DNA of 64,000 nt, from assembly GCF_019802255.1 (NCBI RefSeq), contig NZ_JAHYSS010000003.1:248001-312000 (forward strand), read 5' to 3'. The translations under genes were made by a program, and so were the position numbers. The notes under the pieces are model-generated. The model was not told the DNA's origin. It saw only the letters and a list, made by a program, of their open reading frames with translations, and did no database searches. Origin of the DNA: Pedobacter polysacchareus. GTDB lineage: Bacteria; Bacteroidota; Bacteroidia; Sphingobacteriales; Sphingobacteriaceae. Of this stretch, positions 56,496 to 64,000 are shown piece by piece (positions within the stretch are counted from its first letter, which is position 1; the number at the start of each line of letters is the position of its first letter).

Positions 56496-56955
56496 CGACC
56501 AACCTTTCTCTACTTAACTTAAATAAACTGTAATAAAATTTAACAATGAATACAATAAATATGGTGAGCACATTATACAATGCAAAAATTGAAAACTCCA
56601 TTCCATAAACCAATAAATTCACGAAAAATAAAATACCAAAATAAACTAGCACTGCCCATTGCCAGGACCGTAATCTAATTAAGGAAATATATTCGTCTTC
56701 ATTTTTTTCCTTAGAGAAACAGATCATCAATAAGCCCATCAATACACCACTGGAAAATATTGCCGTCGTCAGTTCATTATCTCCAAAAGTAAACAGACTT
56801 GGATAACTCCAGGTAAAGCCAGGGATACCTAAATTTTTACCATCATGCATACTAGGATAAATAGAACAGCAATAAATGTATAATACTGCGGATACTAAAA
56901 AAAGAATCCAGCCAAATACCTTGTACTTACTGGGTAACAAAAGATGATTTTTCAT
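56485..56955 (-). CDS. Small integral membrane protein paired with the XRE regulator
   Basis: About 156 residues from ATG at 56955 (MKNHLLLPSKYKVFGWILFL); an in-frame ATG at 57006 lies within the inverted repeat and is less likely. Four hydrophobic segments (about residues 14-32, 65-85, 97-118 and 122-142) indicate an inner-membrane protein. The combination with a short YozG-like regulator is common in bacteria, and the membrane protein may signal to the regulator. No specific function is known. Confidence 0.82.
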   Translation of the reverse strand: MKNHLLLPSKYKVFGWILFLVSAVLYIYCCSIYPSMHDGKNLGIPGFTWSYPSLFTFGDNELTTAIFSSGVLMGLLMICFSKEKNEDEYISLIRLRSWQWAVLVYFGILFFVNLLVYGMEFSIFALYNVLTIFIVFIVKFYYSLFKLSRERLVDEK

Positions 56956-56990
56956 ATAGCGTTTTTTTAATAAACATAAAACATTCACAT

Positions 56991-57044
56991 CAAACAAACA
57001 AGACATAAAGTAAAATAAACTTTACTTTATGTCTTGTTTGTTTG
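56991..57044. promoter_or_regulatory. 24-bp perfect inverted repeat upstream of the membrane/XRE operon
   Basis: Left arm 56991-57014 (CAAACAAACAAGACATAAAG then TAAA) and right arm 57021-57044 are exact reverse complements with a 6-nt ATAAAC spacer. It lies 36 bp upstream of the membrane gene ATG and 81 bp past the stop of the upstream oxidoreductase gene. It could be an operator for the XRE regulator or an RNA hairpin ending the upstream transcript. No T-run follows, favouring the first. A TTG and a TATGTTTA (one mismatch to TAnnTTTG) lie between it and the start codon. Confidence 0.75.
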
Positions 57045-57124
57045 TCTCAAAAAGATGTATTGTCCTAAAAAAGCCTATGCAGTATCAAAAATCTAGTTTT
57101 CATGGCCAATTGTCATCTATTTTT

Positions 57125-58144
57125 TCAGCAGATATTCATCACTATTTTTTTTCCATTCGTATTATTTTCTTCCAGAATGCGATGGGCATCTGCAACAGAC
57201 TGGGTACTAAATGATTCAAAAAGCAAAATTGGAGGCGCGGTAATAATTCTTTTTTCGATCATTTCTGCGATTCGACCTAATTGAGCTCCATACCATTTGA
57301 AATTACCAGAAAGGGAGTACGCATAGTTTGAGATATGGTATACTGTCGCTCCTTTATCAAAGAAATCAGACCGGGCTTTTGCAGTTTCGAAGGCCGTTAC
57401 ATCTGCGTAGCTGCCATTTACTCGGATCACCTGAGCACATAATTCCGACATTTCCAGGCCTACCAGATCAATGCAAACGTCAAAAAGTTTTCCTTGATTT
57501 TTTGTCAGGATCAGCTGTGCCAAATCTTCACTATGGTAATCGACAATTTGCGATGCTGATGCTCCGTTAGCAATAAGGACATCCTGACTTTTAGAATTTC
57601 CAACAGTAAGTACCAGATTGATATGTCCGCCAGCAATCAACAATTTCATCAGGGATAGCCCAACCCCACCGGCGGCTCCTGTCAGCAGAATACTGGTTGT
57701 TGGATCAAGCGGCAAACGGTCTAGGATCTGAAGCGCTGTTAAATAAACTACGGGAACAGCGGCGGCTTCCTGAAAACTAATGTTCCTGGGTTTTAGGGCC
57801 AGGATGCTTTCTGGAACTACAATATAGGCTGCGTAGGTGCCATTAGAACCCATACTGCCAGATCCAGCAAATACCGCTTGTCCCGGACTAAATCGAGTAA
57901 CCGCAGCGCCAGCACTGATTACAATGCCTGAAAACTCCCTGCCTAAAACAGGAGAATGTATCCGATTGCTTTCCGGCATCCCTTTTCTCATTTGATAATC
58001 TATTGGATTGAATGCCGTGGCTTCAATCTTCACTAAAACGTCTTCCGGGCCAACTTTTGGAATGGTTATATCCTCGGTAAATTCAAAATTCTCGGCACCA
58101 CCGAATCCTTTTAAGACAATTGCTTTCATTTTATCCTGTTTCAT
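57125..58144 (-). CDS. MDR-family NAD(P)-dependent oxidoreductase
   Basis: A 339-residue MDR protein from ATG at 58144 (MKQDKMKAIVLKGFGGAENF); the ATG at 58129 would give 334 residues. It has FNPIDYQMRKGMPESNRI near residue 55, a GREFSGIV motif and the nucleotide fold LLTGAAGGVGLSLMKLLIAGG near 150. No zinc cysteines. It is a third quinone-oxidoreductase paralog in this window. It is divergent from an HxlR regulator with a 78-bp gap, so the regulator probably controls it. Confidence 0.9.
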   Translation of the reverse strand: MKQDKMKAIVLKGFGGAENFEFTEDITIPKVGPEDVLVKIEATAFNPIDYQMRKGMPESNRIHSPVLGREFSGIVISAGAAVTRFSPGQAVFAGSGSMGSNGTYAAYIVVPESILALKPRNISFQEAAAVPVVYLTALQILDRLPLDPTTSILLTGAAGGVGLSLMKLLIAGGHINLVLTVGNSKSQDVLIANGASASQIVDYHSEDLAQLILTKNQGKLFDVCIDLVGLEMSELCAQVIRVNGSYADVTAFETAKARSDFFDKGATVYHISNYAYSLSGNFKWYGAQLGRIAEMIEKRIITAPPILLFESFSTQSVADAHRILEENNTNGKKIVMNIC

Positions 58145-58222
58145 AAGTACAAAATTATTCCTGAAAAGCTTATTTTTGCTATGGGTTAACCCGAGGTAAC
58201 TCATCGCTTAGTTAAAACCATT

Positions 58223-58603
58223 ATGGCAACCGTTAAGGAAAAAGGCATCACAACAGAGGCGACCTGTGCACAGGAAAGGCTTGCTATAAACGATACATTC
58301 GATGTTTTAGGCGGCAAATGGCGGCTCAGGATCCTACGGTATTTAAATGGCAGACTGGATGAAAACAATACTTTCAAAAAGATCGAGCGCGAGATTGAAA
58401 ACATTTCTGCTAAGATGCTGACTAAAGAGCTGCACGCACTGGAACTCAATGGCCTGGTGAGTAGAAGCCCTCAGGACACTCGCCCTATCACCGTGAGTTA
58501 TGCCATTACTGAATATGGTAAAACTGTAGTTCCCCTAACAGAACATATTGCGCAATGGGGATTAGACCACAGAATGAAAATAAAAGAGGAATCACAATCA
58601 TGA
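58223..58603 (+). CDS. HxlR family transcriptional regulator
   Basis: A 126-residue winged-helix protein of the HxlR type. The typical start is a Cys (ATCAQERL) followed by DVLGGKWRLRILRYLNGR, and SAKMLTKELHALELNGLVSR and ITEYGKTVVPL complete the wing. The N-terminal Cys14 may sense quinones or electrophiles, as in some relatives. It is divergent from an MDR oxidoreductase gene, its likely target. Its last 4 bp overlap the next gene (ATGA). Confidence 0.92.
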   Translation: MATVKEKGITTEATCAQERLAINDTFDVLGGKWRLRILRYLNGRLDENNTFKKIEREIENISAKMLTKELHALELNGLVSRSPQDTRPITVSYAITEYGKTVVPLTEHIAQWGLDHRMKIKEESQS

Positions 58604-58848
58604 GCAAGTACCAACAAGAATGGAAAAAAATGCTCCAAACAGAAGAAGCATTTAAGGATTGGAAAATCAGGTCAAGTGGTGGCGATTTATTGATTCGTGT
58701 ACCTGAAGACACAGATATGGACGTTTTAAAAATGCAGTTTTCGGACCTCATTGGACCATATGCCCCATTATTAAAAAGCCCAAAGACGACGCTTAAGTTC
58801 TATGTGGGCAATAGCGCTGCTTCAGATTTTATTTTTACTTTAAATTGA
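58600..58848 (+). CDS. Small hypothetical protein coupled to the HxlR gene
   Basis: An 82-residue protein from ATG at 58600 (MSKYQQEWKKMLQTEEAFKD), sharing ATGA with the HxlR stop. It is soluble, with a predicted helix then beta-alpha-beta elements (GGDLLIRVPEDTDMDVLKMQ), ending FIFTLN. I recognise no family. The overlap shows it is made together with the regulator. A hairpin follows 1 bp after the stop. Confidence 0.65.
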   Translation: MSKYQQEWKKMLQTEEAFKDWKIRSSGGDLLIRVPEDTDMDVLKMQFSDLIGPYAPLLKSPKTTLKFYVGNSAASDFIFTLN

Positions 58849-58868
58849 GCAGCCCTGTAAAGGGCTGC
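58849..58868 (+). terminator. Terminator-like hairpin
   Basis: GCAGCCCT and AGGGCTGC form a perfect 8-bp stem with a GTAA loop, directly after the 82-residue gene. No T-run. Confidence 0.65.
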
Positions 58869-58885
58869 ATCCATTTTGAAGCGAT

Positions 58886-59614
58886 TTAATCGGGCGCTGT
58901 ACCGTTCTTATAAAATTTCACATCTCTCCATTGTACCACAGCTTTACCAGTTTTCATGGTACCATAACATCCGTATTTCATATAATTAGTCGCACTTTCG
59001 CCATCAAGCTTTTCAAACTTCTTTTCGCCATCTATATAAACGATCATCTTGCTTCCAGTGTCTTCCTGCAAGTGAATCACGTTGACATGAACCTCTTTAT
59101 TGTATACGCCTGTGGCTAAAACTGAGCTATTGGAAATTTTCAGTGTTCCCCCATTCTCGGCAAAACCACGAATCATCAGCTGTGTGGCGTTTGCTGAAGT
59201 ACTGCCAAAAATCTGCATCAGACTTTCATCATTCAGCGGCGCATCAAATTTAAGATAGCCCGAAAACTGCCTGCTTCCTGTGCTGTAATTATCCTCTATC
59301 CGGATTTCTGAGCGATTCGACTTTGTTGTTAAAATCTGAAATGTTTCTGTGAACGTGCTGCTATCATAACTGTAATCAGAACAGATCACGGGCGAGCAGG
59401 CAGATTTGTAGGTTGTCCAGGCATAAGTTTTCAGTCCGACATCATCATCCAGATGGATCTTCTTCACTGGCGTATACAGTGCCCAGTCGCTACCCAAAAA
59501 ATCAGTAGTTTCGTTTACATCGACAATGGTATCGATCACATTTTTCTTTCTACAGGAAGTATTCAAAAAAAGTGATAAAAGGAGCAGATAAATTAAATAA
59601 TTTGGCTTCATCAT
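58886..59614 (-). CDS. Lipoprotein with polysaccharide-lyase-7-like fold
   Basis: A 242-residue lipoprotein (signal peptide and lipobox: LLSLFLNTSC, Cys about 21). The mature part has RSEIRIEDNYSTGSRQFSGYL, MQIFGS, LMIRGFAENGG and NYMKYGCYG, which in order resemble the R-S-E-L-R, Q-I-H and Y-x-K-x-G-x-Y regions of alginate-lyase-2 (PL7) proteins. The His of QIH is replaced by Phe, so activity is doubtful. It may instead bind a polysaccharide at the cell surface. Family assignment is tentative. Confidence 0.6.
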   Translation of the reverse strand: MMKPNYLIYLLLLSLFLNTSCRKKNVIDTIVDVNETTDFLGSDWALYTPVKKIHLDDDVGLKTYAWTTYKSACSPVICSDYSYDSSTFTETFQILTTKSNRSEIRIEDNYSTGSRQFSGYLKFDAPLNDESLMQIFGSTSANATQLMIRGFAENGGTLKISNSSVLATGVYNKEVHVNVIHLQEDTGSKMIVYIDGEKKFEKLDGESATNYMKYGCYGTMKTGKAVVQWRDVKFYKNGTAPD

Positions 59615-59779
59615 TTTATAAAATGTATAATTAATTATTTGTTAGTTCTCTAATTAATCATAAAGTTATAGTTGCTGATGAATAAAAATATCTGTGCGAT
59701 TAGCCATTTGTTGAACCAGATTGGCAAGGGATCTGATGTATTTCTAAGAAAAATTGATCGAGTAAAGGGTAAATAAAGA

Positions 59780-60538
59780 TTAAATAGTGAGCGCCGAGTT
59801 CAGTGCATTCTTAGTCAATTCTCTATTTTGTCTGGAAATCGGTACTTTTTGTAAATCGTTTAGCAATAAGGTTCCTCCATCTTCTTTGAGGTAGCTTTTC
59901 ACAAATTGAATATTTACCAGATGTGATTGATGGGTTCTAACAAATTGGTGAGGTCGTAATAGTTCGGCAAAGTCTTTTAATGTTTTGCAAACGAGTACCT
60001 GCTCTCCATTTTGCAGGAAGAAGTTTGTGTAATTGTTGGTCGCCTCACAGCGAATGATATCGGCAATGCGCACATACATAATTTCTTTTAAGGTGGGCAG
60101 GGCAATCTTAGGACTCTCTTTATTTCCGGCTTTCAGGTATTCCAGCAGGTTTTCAATATTATGGTTCTGCTTTTTTGTGTTTATCTTTTGCTTTGCTTTA
60201 TCAATTGCCTCATTAAATTCCTTGATGTTAATCGGCTTTAACAGATAATCTAACGCGGAAAACTTGATGGCCTGAATCCCATATTTATCGTGAGCAGTAA
60301 TAAAGATCACCTCAAAATTCAATCCTGGCAAACTGCTCAAAACCTCAAAGCCAGATTTACCAGGCATTTGTATGTCCAGAAAAACCAGATCCGGAGTACA
60401 GGCTTTAATTGCAGAAATCCCTTCATCGGCATCCTCCGCCACAGCAACAATTTGAATATCAGATCTGTACTTATCAATGATGTTTTTTATATTTTCAATA
60501 TTATGCTGTTCGTCGTCAATTATAATTGCGTTAATCAT
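59780..60538 (-). CDS. LytTR family response regulator
   Basis: A 252-residue response regulator. The receiver domain (residues 1-120) has the acidic pair near the start (IDDEQHN), the phosphorylated Asp in LVFLDIQMPG (about residue 55), Thr/Lys in FITAHDKYG and LLKPINIKEF. The C-terminal LytTR domain (about residues 150-250) ends with ELTKNALNSALTI. It overlaps the stop of the histidine kinase gene by 1 bp (TAATG), so the two are co-translated as a two-component system. Target genes are not evident. Confidence 0.95.
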   Translation of the reverse strand: MINAIIIDDEQHNIENIKNIIDKYRSDIQIVAVAEDADEGISAIKACTPDLVFLDIQMPGKSGFEVLSSLPGLNFEVIFITAHDKYGIQAIKFSALDYLLKPINIKEFNEAIDKAKQKINTKKQNHNIENLLEYLKAGNKESPKIALPTLKEIMYVRIADIIRCEATNNYTNFFLQNGEQVLVCKTLKDFAELLRPHQFVRTHQSHLVNIQFVKSYLKEDGGTLLLNDLQKVPISRQNRELTKNALNSALTI

Positions 60539-62295
60539 TAGGGATTCCAGTTTGATAATTGAATGCGAATAGTTGTCCCTTTTTCATTTGAATCTATGTG
60601 TAATGTTGTAGGTTGTTCTTTATAAATCTGACAAAGTAAAGCTACATACTCTTCCGTTAATTTTAATCCGTAACCGGATGCTTTTTTTTGAAAATCGAAG
60701 CCCTTACCATTGTCTGTTATCGTAAATACGAGATCATTTTCTTTTAAACTGACGGTCATTAAAATCCTTCCTTCTCCTTTTAAGCCAGCTATTCCGTGTT
60801 TTACGGCATTCTCTATAAATGGCTGCAATAACATCGCGGGGATCTCCACATTGGCTTGATTGATTCTTTCATCCACTTGAATTTCATATTGAAAGTTAAA
60901 ACGAAGCTGTTCCATTTGCAGGTAATCAGACATTAATTGCAATTCATCTTCCAGACTGATTAATTCTTCTTTGTCGCTATCTAACACCTGTCTGGTTAAA
61001 CCGGCAAATTTCGACAGGTAATAGTTTGCCTCGGGGATGTTGTTCTTATTGATCAGATTTTGAATGGAAGAAAGCGCATTGAACATGAAATGGGGATTCA
61101 ACTGTGCACGTATGGACCTCAGTTTTAGCCCCATCACCTGCTGATCTCTTGCTGCGCGCGCCAACCTATTCTTGTGACGTCTGTAATAAAGCAGAAAAAG
61201 CAAAGCAACACCCGAGAGTGCTGCTAAGAAATAAGGTAAAATCTGTTTAATGGAAACCTTGCTGTCAATTAATGGGGCTGGTTTCACTTCAAATGGAATC
61301 CGAAGAATCTGACTTTCCGGCCACCAACCAATGTCTCCTGCCCTTTGGATTAGAATTTCATATTTCCCTGGGTTCTGATAATACTTACTATCCAGTTCAA
61401 AGACATCGTCCCTAAAAACTTCCCTAAGCCTGGTGGTATCTGGTCTTCCTTTTACTTTACAAATCAAAAAGATGGAGTACATCACCGTTTCATGATTTTT
61501 AAAGTACAAAGTCATGTTACTAATGCGATCCACAGGGAAGGCAAAGTTTAAAGGAATATTTGTTATAGGATCGTATTTACTTGCAAGACCAGCATTTGGT
61601 ACTCTTGCCAGGAGATTATAATATGCGGTTGGCGTATTTTTACTTTCTGACTGCAGCACGCCCATTTGAAGAAGAACTGGTTTAAAACTTTTGCGCCAAT
61701 CAAAAATCACCCCATCCCTAATTCCATAATTATGGATGTTGACCACCTCTACGAACACCTGTTTTCCTGGTGATTGAAATTTACCAATAAATCCATAAGG
61801 CTGTTTCGCGCCATAATTTTGCGCTAATGCAGGAATTTTAGACCAGGGTACTAATTCGACACTGTCATTTTCCACCACCCGGTAACGATAATCACCTACA
61901 TTTTCTTTGTTGATCCCCACCGCAATTAATATGGCCTCTGAACCGTCTGAGATTAAATAACTGGAATAAGATTTCGATATCGACTTCACATCCACTGGAA
62001 AAAAATTAGTTAAACTGGGGCTCAATTTTACACCCAACATAATCGGGCTTTTTGGGACTCTATTTTCACTAGGAGAAAGAGGATCGGGCGAAAGCATGGT
62101 GAAGGCCTGATAAACAGCCGTATCAGCCGCACTAATCGTACTGGGGGTTCGCATTTTTGAATTTACATCCGTGGCATAATTGTTAAAGTAGATTTGATTC
62201 CCGAAGGCTGGATTTCCTTTTTGTGCAAATGCGGAGGGTCTGCACATGAAGCCTATGATCAGACAGATTAATGACAATAAAAAGTTTTTCTTCAT
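60538..62295 (-). CDS. LytS-type sensor histidine kinase with large extracytoplasmic domain
   Basis: A 585-residue sensor. A signal peptide is followed by about 340 residues of periplasmic beta-rich domain and one membrane helix (YFLAALSGVALLFLLYY, residues ~355-371). The kinase core of the His_kinase/LytS type has the phospho-accepting His in LRAQLNPHFMFNALSSIQNL and N-box IENAVKHGIAGLK, then DNGKGFDF (G1 box). The signal is unknown. It is the first gene of a two-gene unit with the LytTR regulator. Confidence 0.93.
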   Translation of the reverse strand: MKKNFLLSLICLIIGFMCRPSAFAQKGNPAFGNQIYFNNYATDVNSKMRTPSTISAADTAVYQAFTMLSPDPLSPSENRVPKSPIMLGVKLSPSLTNFFPVDVKSISKSYSSYLISDGSEAILIAVGINKENVGDYRYRVVENDSVELVPWSKIPALAQNYGAKQPYGFIGKFQSPGKQVFVEVVNIHNYGIRDGVIFDWRKSFKPVLLQMGVLQSESKNTPTAYYNLLARVPNAGLASKYDPITNIPLNFAFPVDRISNMTLYFKNHETVMYSIFLICKVKGRPDTTRLREVFRDDVFELDSKYYQNPGKYEILIQRAGDIGWWPESQILRIPFEVKPAPLIDSKVSIKQILPYFLAALSGVALLFLLYYRRHKNRLARAARDQQVMGLKLRSIRAQLNPHFMFNALSSIQNLINKNNIPEANYYLSKFAGLTRQVLDSDKEELISLEDELQLMSDYLQMEQLRFNFQYEIQVDERINQANVEIPAMLLQPFIENAVKHGIAGLKGEGRILMTVSLKENDLVFTITDNGKGFDFQKKASGYGLKLTEEYVALLCQIYKEQPTTLHIDSNEKGTTIRIQLSNWNP

Positions 62296-62680
62296 GGTGT
62301 TTAATTTTAGGGGTTAATCATTTACACCACAAAAATGTATTTTAACGCAATCGGCAGCAACCTACAATGAGCAGTTGGCTTTCCTCAGCTAGAATTGGGT
62401 TACTTACTGGGGGATAAAAGCTACTGATTCCCCAAATCGCAAAGATTATCAATAATAAACAAAAGCCTTAAAATTTCAGAAAAATAAATGATTTCATCAG
62501 TCTGAAGCCCCCTTTCTTTAAAAATGAAGTTCCGCAATTCAGCTGGGCGCGTGTGAGCAAGGCTTTGAAATTAATTAGGTAAAATAAAACAAACTCAGTA
62601 TATTGTATTGTAATTCCTCAGCAAAACACTGCAACAAATCAGCAAGTTAGGGGATTACCGGAAATTTAAACTAACCAAAT
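62296..62680. other. Intergenic region without a recognisable gene
   Basis: 385 bp between the divergent sensor kinase and a small gene. It must contain promoters for both. No ORF or RNA structure stood out. Confidence 0.5.
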
Positions 62681-63001
62681 ATGAACCAGACTGATTTTGA
62701 CTTTTCGCATAAATATGATCAATTCATTGCAGAATTGAATGCGGCTATGAACTATAGGGATTCCAGAGGTTACCTCACTTTAAAATCCGACAATAGATTA
62801 GAAGACACTTTTACTGACTTATTTACTAAGTATTGTGATCAGCCACTTCCTCCTACTCATCGTGGAGCATTGGATGATGCTACAATTGCTTATTACTATT
62901 TCTGCTCGGCGACAGGGCGCCATGGGAGCTTAAAATTGATTGTTCAGAAACTTGGTAATAAGTTCATCAAGGATTGTGAGAAACGCCTGAACATGAATTA
63001 A
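62681..63001 (+). CDS. Hypothetical protein
   Basis: A 106-residue soluble protein (MNQTDFDFSHKYDQFIAELN), helical, with a central GALDDATIAYYYFCSATGRH stretch and a basic C-terminus KLIVQKLGNKFIKDCEKRLN. No signal, membrane helix or known family recognised. It is convergent with the SMP-30 gene and ends at a shared terminator. Confidence 0.65.
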   Translation: MNQTDFDFSHKYDQFIAELNAAMNYRDSRGYLTLKSDNRLEDTFTDLFTKYCDQPLPPTHRGALDDATIAYYYFCSATGRHGSLKLIVQKLGNKFIKDCEKRLNMN

Positions 63002-63037
63002 TCACTTTACACTGCCTCAATAATACATGATATACGA

Positions 63038-63070
63038 AAAACCCGGTCGGCTGTTTAAGCTACCGGGTTT
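63038..63070. terminator. Bidirectional terminator hairpin
   Basis: Arms AAACCCGGT and ACCGGGTTT flank a 15-nt loop, between the convergent hypothetical gene and SMP-30 gene. The plus side is followed by ATTATTTT. Confidence 0.75.
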
Positions 63071-63128
63071 ATTATTTTACCGTTAATGTCTTCCGATCAT
63101 TTTAATCGATCCTTCACCTCTGAAGGAA

Positions 63129-64000
63129 TTATTCTATTCCTTTTACATTCATTGGCAAGCTATAGATTGCCTGACGTGCGGTAATGAACAGCATGTTCTT
63201 CTCTTTTCCGTAAAAACATAGGTTACTAGGTTGATGAGGAAGTTTAATCTTGGCTATCCGAAGGCCCTTAGCATTAAAAATTAACACCCCTTCTGAGGTT
63301 GTCAGATAAATATTGCCTTTTTCATCTAATGTCATTCCGTCTGAGCCATATTCCATCAATAACCGTTTGTCAGCCAAATCGCCATTTTGTTTAATCGAAT
63401 ATTGATACGTTTTATTTGCCCCGATATCGGCGATGTATAAATATTTTCCATCCGGAGTTCCTACAATACCATTTGGTCTGACCATCCCATCAGCCACACG
63501 TCTCGCCTGTTTTGCTCCTTTGGGAAGATAATAAACGTCGTTACTGCTTAAATCAGTCCCCGTTCTGGTCCAATAGTCGCGCTTGTAATGAGGATCCGTA
63601 AAATAGATTCCTCCTTTAGCATTGATCCAAAGGTCATTTGGGCCATTAAACTGTTTACCTTCGAAATCTGCCAATAGCACCTTAATTTTTCCAGAGGGAT
63701 GGATTGCCCAAAGTTCTCCTTTAGCATCAGCACAAACGACAAGGTTTCCTTTTGAATCAAAATAAGTCCCGTTAGCTCTACCAGATTGATCCAGAGATAT
63801 CGATAAATTACCTTCCCTGCTGTACTTCCATATTTTATCATTTGGCTGATCTGTAAAGAAAACATCTCCATACTGGTTTGGAGAACAACCTTCTGTAAAA
63901 CTAAAATCACTAGCTATTAATTTGAGTTGATCTTGTTTAAAAAGTCCTGCAGTAGCCGTATCCGGTTCTTGTGCAGATAAAGCAGCAGTACAAAAAAGCA
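63129..64000 (-). CDS. SMP-30/gluconolactonase family protein, partial at the N-terminus
   Basis: The minus-strand frame is open from the window edge to a stop at 63129, about 290 codons. It starts inside a signal peptide (LFCTAALSAQEPD) and reads a propeller: FTEGCSPNQYGDVFFTDQPN, GPNDLWINAKGGIYFTDPHY, GMVRPNGIVGTPDGKYLYIA and GMTLDEKGNIYLTTSEG, then ends SLPMNVKGIE. The PNDL and RPNG motifs supply metal ligands of the SMP-30 lactonase family. Only the first ~10 residues are outside the window, as no in-frame ATG is found before the edge. The frame has no shift. Confidence 0.88.
   Translation of the reverse strand, partial: LFCTAALSAQEPDTATAGLFKQDQLKLIASDFSFTEGCSPNQYGDVFFTDQPNDKIWKYSREGNLSISLDQSGRANGTYFDSKGNLVVCADAKGELWAIHPSGKIKVLLADFEGKQFNGPNDLWINAKGGIYFTDPHYKRDYWTRTGTDLSSNDVYYLPKGAKQARRVADGMVRPNGIVGTPDGKYLYIADIGANKTYQYSIKQNGDLADKRLLMEYGSDGMTLDEKGNIYLTTSEGVLIFNAKGLRIAKIKLPHQPSNLCFYGKEKNMLFITARQAIYSLPMNVKGIE

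Noticed and set aside
57029..57214. Plus-strand ORF beginning MSCLFVSKRC, resembling the start of the extended minus-strand membrane-protein ORF (MSCLFDVNVL).
   Set aside because: The likeness is created by the 24-bp inverted repeat, which encodes the same residues on both strands. Neither is likely to be a real start.
63548..63910. Apparent frame break in the SMP-30 gene (two ORFs in different frames).
   Set aside because: Reading the minus strand from the window edge gives one continuous frame through both segments. The second ORF is only a shadow.

Overview
The window looks like chromosome from a Sphingobacteriaceae member of the Bacteroidota, most likely Pedobacter or a close relative. 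This is judged from protein families and style rather than from a marker gene. The signs are a DUF4175/BatA-like/DUF58/MoxR operon, a fused ResB-CcsA cytochrome c assembly protein, DUF6377, DUF6266, DUF3472 and GH97 proteins, an AT-rich genome with weak Shine-Dalgarno sites, and several TAnnTTTG-type -7 promoter elements. No rRNA, tRNA, CRISPR array, integrase or insertion sequence was recognised.

Layout. 1-5.8 kb (minus) is the MoxR-type operon: AAA ATPase, DUF58, BatA-like membrane protein, DUF4175 protein and a membrane protein cut by the window edge, with a divergent DUF4159 gene. 6.6-7.8 kb is an overlapping HipA-like kinase/DUF3037 pair. 8.5-10.6 kb is a radical SAM/DUF4130 pair tied to DNA metabolism. 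10.7-16.1 kb carries DUF4268, TruC and two secreted peptidases (M28 and S9). 16.2-20.9 kb holds an AraC regulator, an intact tatA beside a broken tatA copy, and a Gfo/Idh/MocA oxidoreductase near a DUF1080 sugar protein. 21-28 kb has a quinone oxidoreductase, a MidA-like methyltransferase, a small hydrolase, a SusB-like GH97 and a DUF6377 regulator. 28-34 kb has two GNAT enzymes, an aldo/keto reductase and the 1131-residue ResB-CcsA fusion.

34-50 kb is rich in secreted glycan-active proteins: GH43, DUF3472, a double SGNH esterase, a sulfatase, and GH20 hexosaminidase with PA14. Among them lie efp, a metallophosphoesterase, a RelA/SpoT-like protein whose catalytic signature residues are changed, and the tail of a decayed CocE/NonD hydrolase.

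The most distinctive accessory unit is at 50.2-53.9 kb. It encodes a 68-residue peptide with a double-glycine leader, then a strong intercistronic hairpin, then an HlyD-type adaptor and a C39-peptidase ABC exporter, all on the minus strand. This is a compact system for maturing and exporting a bacteriocin-like or signalling peptide. No immunity gene, modification enzyme or outer-membrane TolC is visible beside it.

54-64 kb holds an amidohydrolase, a thioesterase, a membrane protein/XRE regulator pair behind a 24-bp perfect inverted repeat, an HxlR regulator divergent from an oxidoreductase, a lyase-fold lipoprotein, a LytS/LytTR two-component pair, and an SMP-30 protein running off the right edge. 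Intergenic hairpins are frequent and several are near-perfect, including a 32-bp palindrome at 19975-20006.
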